Shown here one piece after another: positions 33,201 through 45,200 of a stretch of 64,000 nt of DNA. Positions within the stretch are counted from its first letter, which is position 1, and each line of letters starts with the position of its first letter. Below the pieces are notes generated by a model, which saw nothing but the letters and a program-made list of their open reading frames with translations, made no database searches and was not told the DNA's origin. The stretch is from Siphonodentalium dalli (Eukaryota > Mollusca > Scaphopoda > Gadilida > Siphonodentaliidae). The position numbers and the translations under genes are program-made. The stretch is taken from positions 53,485,899 through 53,549,898 of the forward strand of contig CP136067.1 in assembly GCA_032622095.1 (NCBI GenBank), in the 5' to 3' direction.

Positions 33201-36200
33201 AAGAGAATATCTCAAATCATTTAGCAAACCTGGTTTGTCTCAATTTTTTGGCCTGAGTTATTGACCTTCATTGTCAATTTTATTTGATTTTTTTCCCATC
33301 AGGCCAGGTCCGGCTTGATAACTCAAACATTAACCAATTTCAATAATTTTTGGTATGCAAGTTGCTTGCCACACTCTCGAATTAGTGGGAAAATCAAGTT
33401 TATCTCAATTTTTTTGCTTGAGTTATGGACCTCGGTTTTTAACCCTTTACCCAACAAACCGGCCAAAACCGGCCAAATAAAGCTGCAACAGCCTAAATTA
33501 TCTTGGGTCTGTCTCAATAAAACCACACAAATATGGATATCATTGGAACCGGCTCATTGACCACATTGTGATGGTTACAGTTATGCCCTGTGCCAATGCA
33601 TTCTCTTATATATGCGAGTCGACCATAGGTCGCCTCGCATATATAAGAGAATGCATTGGCCTAAAAAAAATCTTTTTTTAACACTTTTTACCATTTTTTC
33701 TTACATTCTTTAACAATTTTATAATTTTTAATGTGCTAAGCCAATGCATTCTCTTATATATGCGAGGCGACCTATGGTCGACTCGCATATATAAGAGAAT
33801 GCATTGGCACAGGGCCGTTCTGTTGGGTAAAGGGTTAAATGGTTTTTGATTTTTGTTTGTCTGGCTCTTCTACTGATATTTTTAGCTATTGCTATGGGCT
33901 GGCGTCAGGACATCCGTCCATCCATGATCCAGTTATGCCAGCACTGGCAGTATAACCTCTTGTTATAATTTTATGCAAGAGATATATATTTATATGAGAT
34001 ATCACCATGCATATATAAGCTAATATAAAGGATGTTTATATTAGGAATTTCTAACTTTAACCCTTTGAGTGCCAGGGGCCTAAACCTAAATAAGTCTGTT
34101 AAAGAATATAAGAATAAATGATTAAAATTGTAAAAAATTGTAAAAAAAAAAAAAATGTTATGCCAATGCATTCTCTTATATATGCGAGGCGACCTATGGT
34201 CGACTCGCATATATAAGAGAATGCATTGGCACAGGGTATATGGGTTGATACAAAAATCGACCTGGCACTCAAAGGGTTAAACATGAGGTGCTTTCGGATG
34301 ATGTATGTGATTACCAGATGTTCTTGCATATTGATAAAGATGAATCATATTTAACCATACATGAAACAGTCTGACGATGGAGTCAGTCAGGTGGCTGTAG
34401 GTAGCTAACAGTGACTGGCATTTGAAGTTGGATGTTCTTGTGCTCCTTATAGTTAGAACATTCGTATTTGCATCAATGTTAATTAATTCTGGGATGCGTT
34501 TCAATGGATCTATAATAATAATCATATTTGAGCAATTACAGGGGTTATTCGGAAAAGTTTCGCCATAGAGGCTTATAATTGGGAATTTCAATGAGTCATA
34601 AACAATACAGGAACAATATTGTCAATTAAATGTGATAAAAAATTTAGTGCATTTCTTGGATTGTTTTTCATATTTTATGCAAGTCACACAACATGATGTC
34701 ATCCGTTATCTGCTTTATATCATTCATGCTAATACCCTCTTTGAATGAATTATATTTCAGGAATCAGAAAGACGTGGCACTGATCAGCTTGGCAAATGTT
34801 CTCCATCGAGCTCGCTACTCAAATGAAGCAGCCATTGTTGTACATTCTGCCCTGGATATATCAAAAGAACTGAATGTAAACCACTTCACTCTCGGCAATA
34901 TATATGCTGTAAGTATGGGGGGGGGGGGGGGTGCAGCTATTAAACTTATATACCTAACTGGATGAGGACTTCATAAAAGGAAAAAAATCTGCAGGCAATT
35001 TTATGTCATTTGGTGGGCTCTCCTAGGCCACAGAAGTTCTCTATCTTATGCCACATAAACTTTGTTTTTATATTCATTATTGATAATTCTCCAGTAACAA
35101 AATTTTGAGTGTTGAAACTGTTTATGTTCAGAATGTTGTGAAAAATCTGAATGTTTCTTTTTGCAAACAATGAACTTTTTATACGCCCTTTTTGAAAAAA
35201 GGTTGTATTATGTAATTATGAAATTTGTTGGGTAATAAAACATTGCACGATGGTCATATTCAGGATTCACATTCCCACTTGCCAATGGCGAAAAAACAAT
35301 TCTGTGATATAAAAGATCCAGTTAGAATACATAATCAAAGACTGATTATCCGACATGTGCCCGTTGTTTAAAAAGACAGACAGAAATTACTATCCAGACC
35401 TCAAAAACGCATTCAAAAGTTTCTAACAGATGGACATAATTGACAAAACTGACATTCAAAGATGCATGGACAGTTATAAGACTGGTTAAAATATGACAGT
35501 CAGAAAAAGCAATGTTTTGTAAATTTGCTTGAGGCTGCTATAAGTAATTTGTAACAGGCTCAGTTTTCGTCTCTCAAGAAAGATTGTCACTCTGCACAAA
35601 ACTGCAAAAAATAATTCTAAAATTGTTTTTACATTATAACCATCCATATTAATGATGGAATTGTATTTCATGTATTAATGATGGTCGGTGTTTTATGACC
35701 AGCCAGCATAAGTCAATAGGCTAATCAGCCGAATGTGAATGACGCTGGATTAATTTGTGGCTCTTTGTCTGTAACACCGATACAGTTGATTGACATAATA
35801 TGCATGCTTTGATGACAGATACTGTACTAAATTTCTTAACTGTGTAGTATTAGTAATGTCAAAAACTTTTATTTTGGGTGTATATGCGGATATATTTTTA
35901 GACTGATGGTTTGGCGAGGTCGGTAGGCAGGTGGGCACGAGACCGTTAGCGTGATAACGCAAACAAATGTCAACCGATTTCATTCATATTTGGGATATGT
36001 GTCTGTTGCAACAACATCTCGAACGTGTTAGAAAATCAGGGTTTTCCGATCTTTTATACAAAAGTCATGGTACTTAGATCAACAGATCCACTCTTTGAGG
36101 TAAAAAAAACTTGACAAGTGCCATATTCTGATGCGCACCTCTTGTATTTTCATATATTACAGATAAAAAATTCAGAATTTTTTGGCAAAATTTTTAGTCC

Positions 36201-39200
36201 AGTTCCAAACCAGGTGATATTATGCAACCACATCATTGGCCTTTTGTTGAACTTATTATCTGAACATTTCCTAAGGGAACTACTTCAATTGAGTATTTAG
36301 TTAAGAATAGGGTTAATCAATTAGTTCCTGAATACAAGAATGTATGATTCATTCTGATGCAGGTACTTGGAGAGTTCAATAACTCAGTGATATGCTTTGA
36401 GAACACTCTGAAGATACAGCCTGACTTTGAAGCTGCAGAGAAGAGGAAACATGCTGTGTTATGCCATGCAAAGTTAGAGTCTGCACTGGAGACTCAGCAC
36501 AGGTATATATACCATCATATGACAACAACTGTCTAAATTTCTAGTTCATGGAAGTCAAAGTACATTTTAATTAATTATTTTTGTCTGTAAGTTGATATAA
36601 CTGCTTAGTGTATGAAAATTGCTGTCTAGATGTCGTCTGTCATTGTTTTTGTGACTCTCATGTCTGTTTATTTGCACTCTCTAAATGTCTCTTGTTGAAT
36701 AGACTGGTTACTGGTTGAAAGCTGCCAAAATCTGAAAATGTAGTAACCTGACATTTACGGTACTTTTTTTAGGAATCTCCAACAGACTCTAGATGATCTT
36801 AGAGAGTTTCAGAAAAAGCACGACTACTGGCAGCAGCAGAATGATAAACTGCAGGGAGAACAGGTTTCTCCGGAGATCAGGAAGAAACAAGTAAACCAAT
36901 ACGATCAATTCCGAGCCAAACAGTTATCATCCGACACAGGTAGGTGGAAATTTAATCAAAGATTTATTTTTAGTTTGAACTACACTTAGACCACTCAAAA
37001 CAGATATTGTTTCTCAGACACATGCCTCACCAGTATTACCCCTTGGCATGTTTAATTGACTTGATTATGAACTGCTTGCGAAGACATTACCACATCCTAG
37101 AGAGACCACCAAACATATACCTGCACTGGTAATTATAGGTTGCTCTCTTGTGACTTTACAAGTGGCCTGTCTTCGTTTTTTTTTTTTAAACTAATTATCT
37201 GAACATTTCCTGAGGGAACTACCAGTCAATGAGTATTTATTAAACAAAAGATAACATTATCACCATAATTTCTGTAATTTCTATTGCCAATCTGGAATTT
37301 TTCAATAAAGGTTTTGATATCTGTGTTTTGTTGTATCTCACAAAAATAAAAGCATGGAAGTGGAATAAAACCTTCCAACAGATTCTCATGATAAGGAGTC
37401 AAAAAGTTTCTGTAGCCAATGTCACTTACTTATTCAGATATTTCGATTTTATAAATTTAATTGATTTTCCAGGAGAATATTGCCGCATGGTGGAGCGTGA
37501 TGGAAAGCAGGTATTATTATGTACATGGGGCAAGAAATCTGGCTCCACTCTTGAGATGGACTTTGCTTTTCTTGAAGAAAACGAGGAACCAAAAGATGCG
37601 GTAATTACTTTTGTCAGCTTTTTATCAGTGTATACATAGTTTTATGTTCAACGGTGTGTAAAGGAAAAAAATCTTACTACTCCAAAAAATTTATTTTTAG
37701 TGATCAACATTTTGGTTTTCTAACCTTTAGAGATATAAATAAAAAATGATCTCAAAGTTTAACCTAGTACTAATCTCTAAAATCAATGTTAAAGAAAGGC
37801 AATATATTATTTCTTCATCAAATTTAGTATGTTAATCACAAGAAATAGTGATTGAATCCTAACATCTATAAAAATAACACCATCTTTCTGGAGACTTGTG
37901 ATGAAGTCACCTACTATGGAATATATATTTAAAAATTCATAGCAAATAACACACTGTTGATAAGCATCTGTCTCGTAACTTGAATTTAGGTTTTCTTTTT
38001 GTTTTCCCAGACTAACTCTAAGCATCGACGATCTGGTTCAGAGAGTTACTCATCCATGCAGTACGAATACATGTATCCTCTGGATGAACCTAAATATACC
38101 AAAAACAGAAGAATCGCTCCCAAAGTAAGCTATTAGATATAGACAGAAACGCAACTTGTGTAAACATGGTATAATGAGAGCCATTTTTTTTTCTGTTGGT
38201 TTCCAAACTAGTTAATTATCTACTAAACACAATATGAGGTTGAATCACTATTGTAGTACTGGTTGAGTTTTCATCCATGGTGCCATTTATAGTAATGCCC
38301 TAAATAATGGACTCCTTAACCACAGCAGAATTATGGGTAATTTTTCATGATTTAGTCAGAAATATGGCTTGTTGCCATGCATCGGAAAGCTCCCACTCAG
38401 TGGGAGCTTTCCGATGAATGGCAACAAGCCATATTTCCGACGAAATCATGAAATATTACCCATAATTCTTCTGTGGTTAAGGAGTCAATTATTTAGGGCA
38501 TTACTGTATGTCACATAAGCTGTCGCAATCACTCTGGTGCATTTGGCTGAAATTACCACACAGGCTGAATTAATGTAATCATCCGGAATAGAGCAATAGG
38601 TGTGTAATAAATTCACAACTAGCATGTATGCTATTTATAGAATTGATTGAATTTGGGCTGTGGGGAGTTCGATGGTTCAATGGTTGAGATCAGCATATAA
38701 TGCTGTAAACACAACGCTATGAATGGATGCCTTTTGATGGACTACTGTCATTCCCCACAACAGCAGGGTTGGTGATTTTTTTAAATAAATCATAAAAATC
38801 GATTTTTTGATTTAAATCGATTTATTTGATTTGTTTTCTAACTGTTATATGTAATTGTGCAATGTCTTTGATAAATGAAGGTTCTGAAAGGTGTTGCTTA
38901 TTATAACCAAGGCTGGATTAATCAGAATTTTGTGATTGTATTATTTTTTTATTATACCCCCACTTTCAAAGAAAATGGGGGTATACTGGATTGACTGCGT
39001 CCGTCACGATTTCTCCCTCCGTTTGTCCGTCCGTCCGTCCGTCCGACCTCATAACTCGAACAACTATTAACCTATTTCAATAATTTTTTGTATGCAATCT
39101 CCTTACGACTGCCTCTCTGCATAATGCTAATTGCGGTTTGCTCCGACTTTTCTTTTTAAAGTTACGCTTCATTTACGACTTATTTTGACTTAGAAAATTC

Positions 39201-42200
39201 TGTCCGACTTAATAACTTTAACAAATATGAACCGATTTCAATAATATCTCATTCAAATATATCTTGGACACTGAATGAACTAATGGTTATATATTTTAAA
39301 AATCGGTACAGATTACCTACAGTACGCGCACTGTCAAACCTAAACAACTTTACCTCTGGACGAATCATGTGAGTCCTTTCGCTATAGAAGCGAATGACAA
39401 GTAAGAATTCGATCCCTTTTATTTCTTCTACGTCGCAAGATAAGTCGCATCTTTCATCTGTTCATTTTTAATGAACGTTCTGTTTACGATATTGCGAACG
39501 AAACCGCGCAGTTTCCTAATTTCTTGCACTACGCACATGTTTTCCAATTTTCGGAATTCGGTTTTACAATTGTTCAACAATCTTTTATTCTACAATACTG
39601 TCTTATTAATGACAGTGGTCCGTGGGTGGATAATTTCATTAACAAATATTTCAATTTTGTTTTGTTTACGAGAATCACTTCACACAAATATCGTTTTTTG
39701 CATAAAACAATATTCAATAAACCGATGCTCTTTCGAGTCATTCTGGTTCTCGTAGGGTTTCTTTTAACACTGCACTGGATGCAATATTGTGTTGGCGTCT
39801 ACACTAAGCTCCAGTTTGGAGTTTGGTCCCTGACAAAATCCATTCCAATGTATTGGACTTAATAATTTCCAATATTTTACATTACAATATTTTACAATAA
39901 TTTTCCTCACGGATGCTAGATAAAATAGCCACAGTGTGGCTTGCCTCTTCTCTCTACATTGAACATAAGGCTCAATGCTTTTACGATGAAAACTTCGTAA
40001 TGTTTTTTCCCTCCGACAGGTAGGGGTGCCACGTTGATCGTATAATCGATGAAACGTTGATACAGCCGATATTCAATTACCACTTTCGGCGGCGATTACT
40101 CTGAGTTCTTTATTTCGGATGTCGAAAAGTACCGGACATATTTGGATACCCTGTTTTACAGTTTAATATCCAACAGACAGGTTAACGATCGTTGATCGTG
40201 CAAAGATATTTGTAACGCATCGTGCTCATTACTAATTACCGGCTTTCCTTCCCACGAGACAGTAACGATTGCTCTCGCAATTTTCTATTCACGGGTATTC
40301 ACCATTTGCACTTGTCCACCTGGTCACCATCAATATTAAAATATGTGAAGATATATTTAGCACATTTCCCATCTCCGTTAATTTATGGGCATGTGAAAGT
40401 GTCAGTGGACTTGGGTATATCACACAATGACCTTTGATTTGAGATAACCCCAACTTACAATTATATTACCGGTGCAATTACACCCTTCTAATCAACGAAA
40501 CTGTATTTTTTGTCATGGGAAGGACAGTCTCGGTGGTTTCTGATACAAATTATGCACATGTGAATATTATGCACTACTTCCTCTGTCCTTGCTATTAGAT
40601 ACGCTTCATCGATTCTAATCTCGTATTGACTATCGATTATCAAGTTCAATGATCGTGGCACCTCTGCTGACGTGGCACCTTCTCTTGCATCCTCCATTAA
40701 CTTGGAGTCTCCACTGGAGTTGGTTGGTGGACATGCCTCCTCCCTCAGGGTCGCGGCGTCCATAGCCCCCGCAGAGAAGGGCAGCGATGGTGGTCCAAGT
40801 GCAGCTGCCCTTGGTCCTGCCTCCGGTTTCACCGGGTTCGCACCATTGCTGCACCAGCCGGCCACTTGCTACAGCTACCACATCAGTGGTTCGTTTAGCT
40901 CGCAAGCCCGGTGCCCTTGGCACATTGTCTGCCTACACCAGGGTTTCCGCTAGGGGGTAGGGGAATGGGGCCTGTTTGTAGTTAGGGGAAAACACGAACA
41001 CCTGCTTCGAAAATTTAGAAAAGTGCAACACTAGAAATGCATTGTCCAGCACGCCCAGAACGCGAATTACGATTATAATTCTGGTATGTATACATTCTCA
41101 AAATTAAAACAAGAAATGTAACAATTTACATCGTTTATGTGATACAACAGTCAGTCAATTAACCACATTATTGTGATTGAACTGAGTGAAATAAAAACGA
41201 ACTTTTAACTGAGACTAGCTTCAGATTTATTTTTTATTTCCGGTGGGTAGAATAATTAAATGTACTATGATATTTCGTACCAGTTAAAATTCAACTATAC
41301 TCTTCGCATGAGGAGGTGCCTCGCCAAGTCATCAAGGGAAGTTCATGACCAACAGTAACATTCACTCGTCTTTTAAAAATTAATTCGATCTACGAACACT
41401 GGTTTAAAAAGATTGGAACTATTTTGTTGTCGCATTCAATCATTTGGGGGTCGCACAATTGAAATTACCTCGAGAGAATTGCTGCTATCGGCGGGAAAGT
41501 GTTAGCTATGATGCTTCATTGGGTGGGGGGGGGGGGGGGGGGGGGGTCACACAATTGAAATTGACTCGAGAGTATTGCTATCGGCGGGAAAGATATATAC
41601 TTGGTAACCAACGAAGCTATGACGCTTCATTGGTAGAGTTACGTCACAAATATCGCATTCGCATCGTACACAAAATAGATCGTTTCCGGCTATATATTAC
41701 GAATCGATATACTGAGTGTTTTACAGTTACACGAAATTCCAGGGTTTTCAAGGAGTTTGCATTAAAACAAGGGGTTCAATGGCCCTGGGAGGGGAATGCG
41801 TCAGTGGAAAACTGAGGAAAACTTGGCTAGGGGAAAACTTGGCTAGGGGAACGGGGCCGTCAAAGGGAATTCGGAATATAGCGGAATTCCTGGCCTACGC
41901 AGTTCAATGTGTCAACTGCCACTGCTTCCACTCCAGGGGATTTGACCGCACAGGTTCTGACCTGTCCTCCATTCGTCAACGTCTTTTCCGGCATCCGTCC
42001 CTCCCGGTTTTGGGGTGGGTATGTATCCCTATTATTCACCTGTTTTCTTTCCTCCACCAGTGTGGCCTTGCTTTGTACAGTTTTGGGCCTCTTTTGGGCT
42101 CCTGGCCAGAACTTAGACTTAGTTTCATTTCCGAGGCTTTGGAATTTTTGGCCTCATCAAACCAGGTGACCTGGTCGGGATACTTGCCCCTTTCCCCCCA

Positions 42201-45200
42201 TCTCCTGGACGGACGGTGCTGTTCAGAGACGAGGACGTGCTGTCGCAACATCCCCTGGATTTGGCAGCGTTTGATGCGTGTCCGAGTTCGCATGCCCATC
42301 CGCGAGTGCCTTCCATGAGGGTCATTTCGGATGGGTCAGTCCTTCGGTCTTAGGATAACAATTGCGCACAATTTTGCATGCATTACCAGCACGATACTAA
42401 CAGCACAGAAAAAGGAAGAACAAACATGGCCTTTCTCTTGCTTCCTCCATTTACATGGAGCCTCCGCTGGAGTCGGGTGCGGGACATGCCTCCTCCTTAT
42501 TGGTCGCGGCCTCCTGAGCCATCTGCAGAGAAGTACACCTTTCTTCCATAACCGAAGGACTGGATGGGGCCCACATATCAAGTACAAAAACCAACGTGTG
42601 ATGATTTTTCCTCTGCCAACTCGATACAGCCTGCGCGGCAGGCTCAGGGTCTGTTCGTGGTCATGCCTCCTCTATTTGTAGTCGCGGCTTCCACAACCTT
42701 CGCAGAGACGGTCAACAATGGATTTTCCTCTGCCAACTCGGTACAGCCTGCGCTGCAGGCTCGGAGTCTGTTGGTGGTCATGCCTCCTCTATTTGTAGTC
42801 GCGGCTTCCACATCCTTCGCAGAGACAGGAAACAATGAATTTTCCTCTGTCCACTCGGTACAGTCTGCGCTGCAGGCTCGGAATCTGTTGGTGGTCATGC
42901 CTCCTCTATTTGTAGTCGCAGCTTCCACAACCTTCACAGAGTCCGGCAACAATGGATTTTCCTCTGTCAACTCGGTACAGCCTGCGCTGCAGGCTCGGAG
43001 TCTGTCTGTGGTCATGCCTCCTCTATTTGTAGTCGCGGCTTCCACCACCTTCGCAGCGATGGATGTTCTGCAGCAGCTACCGCTGGTCCTCCCTCAGTCC
43101 ATCCCGGTTCATCTGTCACAGCACATACCGGTTTTTCCGAACCCTTTCTTGCCTTGGCTACCTCATTGTTCCTTGTCGCCGACAAGTTAAAATCATTCGA
43201 CGGAGTGTTTAGTGCAATATTACCTCCGTTCTTTGTACTTTGAGGTTTCCTCTGTCAGTCTGCTTGCTGCCATATCCCATTGCTCTGGCTATGTGCCACA
43301 ATCAGGAACTGCTCCTGAATAAGTTTATTTCGCCTCCATTATCACCTCCCTTCTTATCCCGTCGGGGTATTCCGGGTGTTGTTGAGACCTGTCTTTATAG
43401 TTTCGGGCCTTCAAATCTGTTCGATTTTTATTCAACGATTAGGCAAACCTAGACGTATTATGGACGTATTATGGACTTGATCGTGGGTGTGAATCTGATA
43501 AGTTAGTATGCGGGTGCTATATCTCACAGGGGACATCATTCTACTCACTTAGCCGAACATATCATGATTTTCGACCGTTCCGCTCCGTAGACACCATCGT
43601 CTGAACTACGCTCGTTGGTGTCTATGCGTCCTGTATGTAGTCCATTTTGTTATAGTATTTGTCACAGTACCGACTTTGACCACGAATATTTTCCAATTCT
43701 ATGTTCTCACTCTGACGGAGTGTTTCACATCCCTTGACAGGCGTGATTCTAATTCTAATCCGATTTACCGATCACCGATTCTCACCTTATTTGCGACATT
43801 TAACAATTATTGCCACATGCCCATCGGTGCTTGATAATACCAGTTGTCGTGTTATCACTGTTTGTGTAACTTTTCTGCTAACCTACGGTATGGGTTACCT
43901 ATACAACCACCTGACTAACGATAACTCAGGTCCACATTAATTTGAAACCATGCAGGCCTGTGCATTGCATCACAAATTGGCCGTATGATCAGACAGTGTT
44001 CCATTAGCGGTATCAGTTCCTCTCCTTGGTTGACCGAACACTTCATTTTCCATGGACATTATTCCCAGTGCTCTGGTCATAATCAGCTCAACTCCGTCAT
44101 GTTTTCCTGGTGTATCCCTGGTTCCCCCCATTGGTCTGGGCCCAACAGTTTCTCATATCACCCCTGGGTCTCTCGGTCGGGCTCAAAATACTGTCAAGTT
44201 AGTCATACCGCACTGAGCATTGACTCATTTTGCGAGATTCATTATGAGCATTGATTCAGCGTTTTTTGGGGGGGGGGGGGATGTCATAACCGTGTTTTCC
44301 CCTCGGTGCCCCTTTTGCATGTCTTGTGGGCCGGTCGTCATCCTCTGGATGTCGTGCTAGTGCTGCTTCATCCTCTAAGGGGCGGGGGGGGGGGGGGGGG
44401 GGGGGGGGTTATTAGGTTCCTTTATCCTATTAGGAACATGGAACGAATGAGTTATTTCCCTTGCCTATGACCACTGTTTGTCCTGGACACCTTCACCCTG
44501 TGATCATTAGGGCACATGAGGTACGTGTTGTTACCTTTTAGGAGGCTCAGTTGTTTTGGGTTTATCTGAGCTACTGCATATGGGACACAATGATCTATTT
44601 TTTGGTACATGTCTACCAAGAAATCTTTTTGGTACAGGATGCAGGTCTTTTCTGCTTCAGCAGGCGGGTTTCATGGACATAGTCGGATTATCTGCCTCGT
44701 GGCCTCCTCCTCTTCAAGAATTCTAATTATAACCATTAGTTCATTCAGTGTCCAAGATATATTTGAAGGAAATATAATATGTTTTTACCCAAAATATGTA
44801 TCTCCTATAATAAATATCTTGGACACTGAACACTAAGGGCCCTCCCAGTTGGGTTCAACATTCCCGCCCCGCGCACTCGGTCAAACGCATCGAACACACA
44901 GGAGGAAGAAATTAAAAAGGATCGAATTCTTACTTGTCATTCGCTTCTATAGCGAAAGGACTCACATGATTGGTCCAGAGGTAAAGTTGTTTAGGTTTGA
45001 CAGTGCACGTACTGTAGGTAATCTGTACCGATTTTTAAAACGACTTCTATGTTCTTGCAAGCAAGAAATATATAACCATTAGTTCATTCAGTGTCCAAGA
45101 TATTTATTATAGGAGATACATATTTTGGGTAAAAAAATATTATTATTTGTATGCAATCTCCTTAAGAGGTGCCTCTCCACATGGTGCTAATTGCGGTTCG

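Larger units (their letters stand above)
39251..45117. mobile_element. Large inverted-terminus element(s) of unknown class
   Basis: The arm at 39251-39420 ('atatcttggacactgaatga', 'atcggtacagattacctaca', 'cgctatagaagcgaatgac') recurs inverted at 44920-45117 with a small insertion. A second short copy of the terminus is at 44731-44768, back to back with a third at 44797-44835. This is probably a small sibling element (44797-45117) beside or inside the large one. The core at about 40600-44250 is clearly richer in G+C than its surroundings. A minus-strand stretch near 41940 (SPGVEAVAVDTLN) faintly resembles the end of the DIRS-type RNase H domain, but no intact enzyme is visible. Confidence 0.5.

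Noticed and set aside
39471-39862. Overlapping 94- and 112-codon hydrophobic frames
   Set aside because: Inside the nested transposon, AT-rich, Phe/Leu-rich by composition, with no motif. No reason to call a membrane protein.
41716-42318. A 200-codon plus-strand frame in the GC-rich core of the intron 10 element
   Set aside because: Several frames on both strands are open here because the DNA is GC-rich. No domain is visible and the frames overlap one another.
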